A stretch of DNA of 64,000 nucleotides from Isoetes taiwanensis (lineage: Eukaryota > Streptophyta > Lycopodiopsida > Isoetales > Isoetaceae). How positions within the stretch are numbered: the first letter of the stretch is position 1; every line of letters starts with the position of its first letter. Shown here one piece after another: positions 55,430-64,000 of this stretch. The notes beneath the pieces are model-generated. The model had not been told where the DNA came from. It did no database searches and saw only the letters and a program-made list of their open reading frames with translations. The translations under genes and the position numbers were made by a program. The stretch is taken from assembly GCA_021234155.1 (NCBI GenBank), contig JAJEKV010000137.1, forward strand, positions 1,340,225-1,404,224, given 5' to 3'.

Positions 55430-58400
55430 TCATTCTAGGGAAAGGTTTTTATGCACAAATATCAACATCCGATGTGAAGTGGTGTTCCATTGAGCTGAAT
55501 GAAAAAATAGTACAATGACCCATGGGGAAACAAACTGATGAATCCCAAAATGAGTGAAGAGGGGAACCAAATGATGAACCCCAAATGGGTAAAATCAACA
55601 AACACAACCTCGGGTTAGACCACCCGATATATAAGATAATTGTGTACAATAAGTACAGGCCCCCACGTAGAACATCTAGAAGGCCGTTGTACTATAATGC
55701 TTCCAAACTGCAACAACTGCAAAAATCAGGTTGCGCCACCCATCCAAGCAGTGACTCAAATCCGCCTCACTAAGATACCGCTCCATGCGTCCCACCTGGC
55801 CACTTGTATAAAAAGTAGCCCCATGCACATCAGAGAGCTCCAAACTGCAAGACCAAACCACATGTGATTGTCAACTGTGTTAGGAACCATCTACGGTCCA
55901 AGAGTAAGCAAGCTACAAAGTGGGACTAGAAATACAAGAGCACAATATCAAAATGGAAAAGATGATCCATGAGGATCCCGGGAAACCATGAGGCTACGCC
56001 GAGATAGGAAAATATAGGCTCGACCCAGAAGCATATAAAAAACAGCTTCATGCACATGAATGAGCTCCAAACTGCAAGATCGAACCATATAGCGACTATT
56101 AGAAGCCATCCACGGGTCAAGAGTCAGCAAACTATAAAGTTGGAATAGAAATACAAGAGCATAATATCGAAAATTGAAGCCACGGGGCTACGCCGAGATA
56201 AGAAAAATATAGGCCCGACCCAGGGGGGCTTCCCCTTGGTGCCCTCCAGAAGCGCCATGTGCTACGCTGGGAAAAATGCAAAAGCCCATCGGCCAACACT
56301 GAAAAAGGTAAAACCCATATAGGAGAGTAAGAGGTGGGAGGGGGGGAACTCCGTACAACAACAAGATTCAGCTCAGAGAAAACGCCGATGAGGAATGCAG
56401 GAAGACACATTTATGGGAGAAAAGGCCAAAGAAAGCCTGCGCTATAGCAGGCTTGTGCCAAAGAAAACTTGGATCCAAAAGCAGAGCTGGCGCCAAAACT
56501 GGCGTCCTTTTCCCTAGAATGATGGTTCTCTTCTATATAAGAAGAGGACCATTGCATTCTAGGGAAAGGTCCTTATGCACAAATATCAACATCCGACACA
56601 AAGAGGAACCTCCCTCAAACCCCATCATACATTGAGACCACAAGAGATTGTAAGGCACACTGCTAGGAAAGTGTAACGATCATAAGATGAGGTGGGATGC
56701 CACTGCAAATAGAGGGGAAGGGGCGCAAGAAATCCTAAAGACAACTGGACCGCATAAGGCAAAGAAGGCATGAAAATCGAATACAAACAAGATCAATGGC
56801 CACCACCAAAGCACATGAACTCAAATTGTAGAACCAACGTATCAACAAACTACAGAGAATACCTAACGACAAGACGCTAAGAACAAATATACCTAACTTA
56901 TATTATTCATGCAGAACAGACTCAAGCGAACTTTCATGAAGACAATGCAAACCCCATAATAAGAAAGACCAAAAACTATGCATCATGGAATGCATAAAAA
57001 GAGAAGACATCAAGACCGGACATAGTCAACAAGCTAACAAAGAGCACCTGGAACTAAAATTCAAGAATCAATGTACCAGCAGTGAACTACAGTGAATACT
57101 ATAATGACAAAACACTACAACAAATAAGGACTAAAACCTAAACATATACGCTACATGCATAACCAGTTCAAACAAACTTTCAAAATAGAAACAACATAAC
57201 CTACGGGAACAAGACGATAGAACCTCCGAGACACAAGATCAAAAAGGTTTCATAAGGTGACAGAACAATTATGCAATTGAGAACACCGGTAGACGATGCC
57301 ACAGAGTCAGCGAGGATGGGATCAAGGCCAAGAAAAAGAATGGATGAAGAAAACTGAGTGCAACCTGAAACAAGAACAAATACTATTTAAGAATGCAAGA
57401 CAACGGACCACAAGAACCACTACAACATGCACGAATTTGCGAAGATGCAACTGCATTTTGAAATTTAAAATGCAGGCCAAAAGGGAGAATGTTGCGGCGA
57501 AAAGGGAACACCAAACAACTCCTTTAGTTTGTAAGAGGTCAACACAGAAAAGGCATGACGACTGGACCAACAAGGCAAGAAGAACTACGTCAAATCAAGG
57601 GGCAGACAAAGGAGGGAATCAGGACAATAGCAGAGCAAAGATGTATCTCAAGGGATAGAACGGAAACAAGAGGAAAGGAACAAACATAGGGTGAAAAAAG
57701 ACAAACAGGAGACCAGAATGAAATGGATAGAAAAAGGGATCGAGAATAGAGAAACAAAGCAAACGAGACAAAATGGCCGAGGACACAAAATGGAAATAAC
57801 TAAAAGCCCGCAAAAGCACTAATGAGACACTAATAATCTATGACAAAGAGCGAGTATAGGCCCTCATAAGGCCATCCATGAGAACCACTGAGAACATATG
57901 CGAATATTGGAGTAAAAGAACAAACAACAAGAAATAGCAAAGACTAAAATTCATAATGTATACCCACATGCATAACCGATCCAAGCAAATTTTCAATGTA
58001 GAAACAACGATAAGGACCTTGAGACTCAAGAACAATCTAGAGGACTGGACCAAACGACCCATTACGAGAGGAAAATGGAGAAAGATGGGTGCTATATGAC
58101 ATCGTCGGAAGAAGCAGAGTTAAGAGAACAACTCGAAACAATGCCTTGCAAATTTGGTTGATGAGGGTAAACCGGTCACTGAGACCAACAAGAGTAAAAA
58201 AGGCCAAGCAAGGTGGATGAAACAATTGGGGTCAACATAGTAAAACAACATAATGGATGGACACCGCCAGGGCAAAAAGCACTATGATGAGTGAAGAGGC
58301 AGGCAAAGGAGGGAGTCAAGACAATAGAAAAACAAAGACGTTTCAAGAGATAAAATGAACAAACAAAGAGGAAAGGGACAAAATGCAAAATGAAAAAAGA

Positions 58401-61030
58401 AAGGAATGAAATGGATGGAATAAGGGATTAGGAATAGAGGAACAGAGCAAATTGGGACAAAGGAGCTAAGGCCACAAATGCAAATTAAGCCCTCGAAGGC
58501 ATTCATGAGAAACTAAGAATCAATGATAAAAGAGTAGAGTATGGGCTCTCATAAGGGCATCCAAAAGAACAATTGAGAATATATTAGAAACAAGCATGCA
58601 CTTATCTACCTATATATACACCTAGAAACAAAGCTCAAGAATCTTAGAGCAAAAAAGGGAAGCAAAACGAATGAAATGGATGGAGAAATGGGATAAAGAA
58701 AAGAGGCACTAGAAAACCGCTCTGAAATGGAAAGACGATGGAAATAAATTGGGCAATCGAACAGACTACAACTGAAAAGACCAGGGAAAAAGCACGAGTG
58801 AGAGGAACAAATCATGCATGTGCAAGTGAACAAACTACTGCTGAGAAATCATGAGACAAGAATGCTACGAGCAATCAGACAGATGGGACAACTCAGGACA
58901 ACTCGGACAAGCAGAGCAGCATAACGACGTATGGAAGCAACTCAAGCACAACCCGGACTGCAAGAGCTAGGACTCAAGGGACACCATAAGAGCTCAACGA
59001 GACAAATGGAATAACAGTCGACAAAAGGGAATAATGGATGTGATGTAGTAAAGGGAACGAGTAAAGGCAGTGGAAAGAAGCCAATGAACCAAAAGAATTG
59101 AAGGGGCACATGGCTAGGTGGTCAACACAAGTACATGGAACTAGCCACATAAAGGAATATAAAAGAAGATTTGCAACTAAATGTCACAAGCACCAATGCT
59201 GCAGGAATGCAATAGCTCAACCCATACAAAATGCAAACTGAGATATGGCACTGGCAAAAGCCATGTATAAATGAGCCAAATGATTCTAGCAAATACCACC
59301 AACTGTAAAACTTCTGCAAAACGACCAAATGTAAGCGACCACCACAAATGGTACCAATAGACCAACGATGGGGAAACATGAGATCCTAAGCAAAAAAGGA
59401 CCACATCTAAGTATGGAAGCAAAGCGCATCAAAAGGACTAATTGTGGTAGAAAATAGAGACGTTATGGACCACAACTATGTCTACGAGATTTGAAAGTGT
59501 CGAGAATAACCAAAAGCAACATGACATGAACTAACATAAATCACCAACTCATGATGAATGCAGCTAAGGAAAAGTTCATGCGTAGAAAAAATGCCAAAAT
59601 ATCCAAATGGAGAAGGTTATATTCAAGATACTGGAAATACCTGACTCGCCCGATAACTCGTGCTAAAGTCCTTAGGTCAGGTGCCAAAATGTCAACAAAA
59701 GGGGGCAACCGGCATGTGTTGATTAAATACAGGATATAGTGAGGAATTGCCCAAAATGCAATGAAGCAACTAAATGCAAAATTGACTTGGCGTAAAAAAA
59801 GCAACATACAAAGTAGTTAGTCCCTTGTTGAACTCTGTGGACAAAGATTTGACAACGATCCCCATCAATGTCGACTAGAGATGGCACCACCCCTTCATAA
59901 TGACAAGACGAGGAAAAATACCAAGAAGCCAGTCCGACATTGACCCCTCTAGTCGCCAAGTCAAAAAATGATTCTTATCAGCATCTACTCGAGATGCCAT
60001 CCCCAACCGAACCATAGCTCGAAGTTTTTCCACACCAAGAACCCTGCAACTAAAAACTAACGAAGGCTGTAAACTCAACATTTGCAAAAAGGAGGGAACC
60101 ATACATGGTCAGGCCACCAAAGGAAAAAACCATCAACTCTGACAAATATACTAATTTAAACAGCAAATGGCCCAAGGGAACCTGATAAAACCAACATCTA
60201 ACAACCCTACTTTTACCCACTACGTAACTTACAAAACAAAAAGGGGTTTCAAACCTTCAAAACCGAAAGAGATAGCAAAAGGACATAAAATAGACCACCA
60301 AAGAGAGAAACTATCACTAGGACGAACCTATTAAATCAAACACGCCAATCACCACTAAAAGCTAGAAGGACTAGTTAATTTTTAAATGATGGTAAACAAG
60401 AAATAAGATAGCGACAAGAAGATAGATAGGCCACCCAAGGAAACATACCACCACGACAATTATACAAAGCTAAATGCAAACTGACCCAAGAAAAGAACCA
60501 GACGACTCTGCAAAAATGAGCAATAACCCATAATTTATACATTTACAAATACACGCAAGTAAGAAAGCCAAAAAAGGATTTGACACGTAAGATGGTTAAT
60601 CTAGATACGGAAAAATAGAAACAATGAGGATGGACACCATAAATCGACCAACCCAAAAAGCTGAATGAAAGAACAAAGAAAGCGCATACCATTAAAAGAA
60701 AAAACAACAATATGAGAACTACCTAAAGATCGACATAAAGGACAAAACCCAACGCAGGAAAAAACTCCTAGATGGCAATGCATCATATATCCAAGCAAAG
60801 ACAATCACCAAAACGAAAGCAAAAATTCAAAACCAACCAAAAATACAATGCAAATAACCTAACACCCACCCATGCAAGAACCGCACAACCAAGAAAGCAA
60901 CGGCAAACAAGGACTGACTCTAGACTCCAAGCTCAAACACATCCAAGGCAACCAACAGAAAAGACAACACAAACAAGAAAATGCTTTGGGGAGGGGTTGT
61001 TGGGGATAGGGCACAACGGACCCAAACACA
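55430..61030. repeat. T-poor, purine-rich field of diverged direct repeats
   Basis: From about 55.5 kb the plus strand becomes strongly A/G-rich and T-poor, and stays so to about 61 kb. Several direct repeats are visible. ATTCTAGGGAAAGG...TATGCACAAATATCAACAT occurs at 55,434 and 56,557. GAGCTCCAAACTGCAAGA occurs at 55,834 and 56,061, and GGCTACGCCGAGATA at 55,991 and 56,187. A unit of roughly 300 bases starts GGCAGACAAAGGAGGGA at 57,601 and recurs at 58,298, ending around CCCTCATAAGG-CATCC. Long minus-strand frames rich in Phe, Leu, Ser and Cys are by-products of this bias, not genes. Confidence 0.75.
57601..58585. repeat. Direct repeat, about 300-bp unit with about 690-bp period
   Basis: Unit 1 at 57,601-57,905 and unit 2 at 58,298-58,585 share, in order, CAAAGGAGGGA-TCA-GACAATAG, AATGAAATGGAT, AATAGAG-AACA-AGCAAA, AAGCCC and CTCATAAGG-CATCCA. 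They are diverged by substitutions and small indels. Confidence 0.8.
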
Positions 61031-61400
61031 ACCAACCTATGCACCAAGACCTTTGTGTTAGTAATGGCTAATAATATGCACGAGGACTTCTTGTTATTAA
61101 TATTTAATAATATTATGCACAAAGACCCCTGATTATAATGTTTATAACAAAAAGGTTTAACGTTGATAACAAAAATAAAAATAAAAGGGCACAATGGGCA
61201 TCAAAACAAGAAGGAAAAGAGGAAGCGTCGATTAGATGGACCAAACTCAACCTAGGCACAACCAACCTATGCACCAGAACCTTTTGTTATTAATGTCTAA
61301 CAATATGCACCAAGACTTTTGGTTATTAATGTTTAATAATATTATGCACAAGGATCCCTTATTATAATGTTTATAACAAAAGGTTTAATGTTATAAAAAG
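61031..61400. repeat. Direct repeat, 230-bp spacing
   Basis: ACCAACCTATGCACC occurs at 61,031 and 61,261. Both are followed by TTATTAAT, AATATTATGCACAA, TTATAATGTTTATAACAAAA and GGTTTAA. AT-rich, no genes. Confidence 0.85.
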
Positions 61401-61540
61401 GGGACAATTGACCTATGCATGGCGTCAAACAACAAGGGAAAGATGAGGCAAGCAACTAGACGGACCAATCTCAACACAAGAACGATAAAAAGGAGGCAAG
61501 GACAGAGAGTAATCAATCTCAACATAGAAACTATTGTAAC

Positions 61541-61620
61541 CATCCTTTTAAGACCTCGTAATCATCCCTTTAACATCCTTTTAAGACCTCGTAATTCATC
61601 CTTTTAAGACCTCGAACATA
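61541..61620. repeat. Short tandem repeat of TCCTTTTAAGACCTCG
   Basis: Three full copies (near 61,542, 61,570 and 61,598) separated by TAAT and CATC-like spacers. Confidence 0.85.
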
Positions 61621-61901
61621 ACCAACCCCCCATGCATCAACCTACAAGAAAAGAAGCATAACTTGACCGAGGCCCTAGCACATTCAAGCGAAGAAACTTT
61701 CGCACCTGGAAAGAAAACCTTATAAAGGCTAAGAACAAGACAAACAGAGCGAGAAAAAGCTTTTGCTATGATCCAACACTACACGCTGCTTTAAGGATGT
61801 GAAATCCAGACAAACCACTTTGGAACTGGAACTAGAAACAAAAAACTTGCACATATGAAATATAAACATTTTAGAAGCAAGAACAAGACAAACAAGCAAG
61901 A

Positions 61902-62021
61902 CATATGATCCAGATACCATACGGTGCATGATGAGGCACGCAAGGCAATCTTTAGCTTTTGCATATGATCCAGATACCATAAGGTGCATGATGAGGCACG
62001 CAAGGCAATCTATAGCTTTTG
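61902..62021. repeat. 60-bp tandem duplication
   Basis: Units 61,902-61,961 and 61,962-62,021, starting CATATGATCCAGATACCATA, nearly identical. Sequence from 62,022 to 62,223 has no feature I recognise. Confidence 0.9.
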
Positions 62022-62692
62022 GTGAGGCAAACAAGGTAAAAACTTTTACAAACCTTACCCATTGCTTTCCTGAGGATGGTTACTCAAGATAGAAGTTGTG
62101 AGACCGCGTTGATGAGGTTTTGAACTCTACGCCCACCTACACAACAAAATGATTTTCTAACAATATGTAATCATAAAGTTCCAAAAGTCTATTTGAAACC
62201 GTGACTTCTTTATAACACTGGGCTGTTGAGATAGTAATACTATGTAATGGGTCATGCCTTAACCTTAACCATATGACTTGCTTGAAGGCCGAAAAACATA
62301 AAAACCATTGTCTATGGTTTTAAGTCAATGGTTTAACAGATATATGATATTTAAATAAGGATCGGACCAGGTGCTATGATCAAATTAGAAAGATCGATTA
62401 AAGGGGCAACGATTCGGGGATTAACTTGGCTGAGCAAAAAGACAAGTGTCGGACAGATTATGTAATGAAAACTGCAGACCGATTGATGCCGGAATCGTCT
62501 TGGAAGATTGAATCGAAGTTGGATATATGGGTCTTCAAAAATATACTGTTCATTCATAAGCTGTAAAGTTTTCGTATGTTATATCGACCATTGGAAAAAG
62601 AAAATACCTTTGCTTCTTAATGTAAGTGGTTGACATTCTATAATAGATTAAGAACTTGCTAAGGCTGCTATCTTTTAAGAATTCCCTAACAG

Positions 62693-62704
62693 TGGTATCA
62701 GAGC
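62693..62704 (+). other. Element 3 primer-binding site (initiator Met tRNA)
   Basis: TGGTATCAGAGC, one base after the inferred LTR end at 62,691. Confidence 0.85.
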
Positions 62705-62711
62705 TAGCATA

Positions 62712-63682
62712 ATGTCAACCCGATTTGGAGCAACTCTTCTGAATTCCATAGATGTATTTAAAGGAAAAGAAGGATTTCAGACATGGAAAGAACAGATGAA
62801 AGAAGTGTTGATGTTTGAAAAACTATGGAATCTCCAGTGGAGCAGTCTGCAGAAAGTAGTACAACAGTTCAATCTGGATCAAAGACAACAGGGGATGAAG
62901 TATCTAGTAGCTCTACTGGGAAAGGTGAAGAGATAAGCTCTACATTTAAATCCGTTAAAACTGAAGATTCTGAGCTTCGAGTTACACAAGCTAGAGCTAT
63001 CATAATGTGCAAGGTAGCACCTAACATCATAATCAATATCAAAGGACTCAATCCTAAAGAAATGTGGAATTATCTTATAAAGAACTTCCAGGAAAAGAAT
63101 TCATCTCAGATTGATGTTCTTGAGAAAGAATTGAGGATGCTTAAGTATGATGGAAAGATGGATGTGACAGAGTTATTTGCAAAGTTTGATTTAATTTGTG
63201 CAGATCTAGATGCAGCAGGAGAAGGCTTATCTGAAAATGTAAAAATATTGCAAATATCCAGGATATTCTCTAATATGGAAACTCTTTCTACGTTGATCAG
63301 GACAGTTGCAAGGAACAGGGATGAGGCTGAAAGACTAGCCAGAACTGAAATAGAGCAGAAGAAGCTTAGGGAGGAGGAAGAAGAAGACACAGCTGAAGTG
63401 CTAATAGCTAAGAAAGGTAAGAATAAAGGCAAATACAAAGGTAAGGCTGCAAAATTTGCAAGTAAAGCTGCTGGACCTTGTTATCTTTGTGGTGAAATTG
63501 GACACATTAAGATTAATTGTCCTAATGGTGCGAAAGTTGTGAACTGCTACACTTATGGTGGCATAGGCCATTATGCTAGTGAATGTCCGTCTCCAAAAGG
63601 TGTTAGTAAAGGGAGAGGAAGAGGAGGACGTGGCAGAGGAAGGAGCAACATGCCCAGAGGAAGAGGTGGTGAAACTCGGTGA
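62712..63682 (+). pseudogene. Element 3 gag
   Basis: Starts MSTRFGATLLNSIDVFKGKE and FQTWKEQMKEVLMFEKLWNL in one frame. A frameshift near 62,826 passes to the long frame to 63,682 (ESSTTVQSGSK, MWNYLIKNFQEKNSSQIDVL, ISRIFSNMETLSTLIRTVAR). Two CCHC knuckles are visible. CYLCGEIGHIKINC is intact. The second reads CYTYGGIGHYASEC, with its second Cys changed to Tyr. A Gly-Arg-rich tail (GRGRGGRGRGR) precedes the TGA. The capsid role belongs to the intact family; this copy is defective. Confidence 0.9.
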
Positions 63683-64000
63683 TGGAAGATTGCATGATGC
63701 AGATGCTGAAGGAATGTTGCAGCTACTCAATTTAGAAGGAAAGCCTGTAAAGTTGAATCATGTATTGTGTGTGCCAGGAATGATTAAAAACTTAGTTTCC
63801 ATAAGCCAATTGGTTGATCTTGGCTTTGTCTGTACGTTTGATAAGAATGTTTGTAAAGTGTTGAAAAATAATAAAGTTGAGTTCTTAGCAATTCGAGTGG
63901 GAAACTTGTTTGAGTTCTCGAATGACTATTGTGTTAATAGTGTTGACATAAATGAAGGATCAGCAGAATTGTGGCATGAGCGGTTAGCTCATACTCATCT
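63667..64000 (+). pseudogene. Element 3 pol start, protease active site missing
   Basis: In the frame next to the gag end, VVKLGDGRLHDADAEGMLQL, LNHVLCVPGMIKNLVSISQL and FEFSNDYCVN lead to ELWHERLAHTH at the edge. The expected protease D-S/T-G-A segment, normally some tens of residues before LGDG, is absent because the Gly-Arg tail of gag abuts VKLGDG. A deletion across the protease active site is likely. Confidence 0.85.

Larger units (their letters stand above)
62224..64000 (+). mobile_element. Ty1/copia LTR retrotransposon, 5' part only (element 3)
   Basis: A primer-binding site TGGTATCAGAGC at 62,693 follows a stretch ending CCCTAACA, the usual copia LTR end. A TGTTGAG at 62,224 is a plausible LTR start (about 468 bp), but without the 3' copy this is unproven. 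Gag, then pol sequence up to the GAG-pre-integrase LWHERLAH at the window edge, confirms the family. Gag resembles that of element 1 (TLSTLIRTVARN against KLSTLIRNVAKT). Confidence 0.85.

Noticed and set aside
57296-57658. 120-residue Lys/Arg-rich protein
   Set aside because: Falls in the purine-rich repeat field, where open frames arise from low T content; no domain and not repeated as an ORF in the second unit.
57619-58833. Series of Phe/Leu/Ser/Cys-rich minus-strand frames resembling membrane proteins
   Set aside because: Mirror of the A/G-rich plus strand; overlapping short frames without continuity.

Overview
This window looks like nuclear DNA from a land plant with a large, transposon-dominated genome. 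I favour a fern or another seed-free vascular plant, but that is inference. The support is: three Ty1/copia elements with initiator-Met-tRNA primer sites, L1-like LINEs with simple-repeat tails, Helitron termini, a miniature LTR element, a pentatricopeptide-repeat (PPR) fragment, one gene with a plant-specific GTD-binding (myosin-binding) domain, and very long GT and GA microsatellites. I see no rRNA, convincing tRNA, CRISPR array or bacterial-style operon.

Layout. 1-1.8 kb: decayed minus-strand transposase-like gene. 2.4-2.8 kb: small acidic-tailed reading frame with one internal TAG. 3.5-4.0 kb: TRIM (miniature LTR element). 5.0-6.2 kb: weak gene-like fragments. 6.5-16.4 kb: a decayed multi-exon gene whose pieces resemble, in order, a ParB/DGQHR-type motif, an N4/N6 DNA-methyltransferase fold (motif IV before motif I) and an FCP1-type phosphatase. 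Its last exon is split by a copia element (10,962-16,235; 530-bp LTRs, target duplication ATGAG). 18.4-22.4 kb: two tandem minus-strand LINE copies separated by a GT/GA microsatellite; the 5' end of the second is repeated in inverted orientation at 23.07-23.24 kb. 24,045-31,927: a likely non-autonomous Helitron carrying gene scraps, including a PPR piece and a 72-bp exon. 32,493-33,899: the best intact gene, a minus-strand 468-residue protein joining a GTD-binding coiled coil to a LINE-ORF1-like domain. 35,094: 3' end of a second, opposite-strand Helitron whose hairpin differs from the first by a compensatory base pair. 39.8-44.2 kb: two LINE copies of another family, pointing away from each other. 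47,972-52,726: a second complete copia element (about 272-bp LTRs, target duplication CCCAA) inside another decayed gene. 55.4-62.0 kb: a T-poor, purine-rich field of diverged direct repeats. 62.2 kb to the end: the 5' part of a third copia element.

Little here works as a coordinated system. The window mainly records insertion, capture and decay. The two items most worth following are the ParB/methyltransferase/FCP1-like gene with an intron full of inverted repeats, and the GTD-binding/LINE-ORF1 fusion. Family assignments come from reading motifs by eye; no database search was possible.
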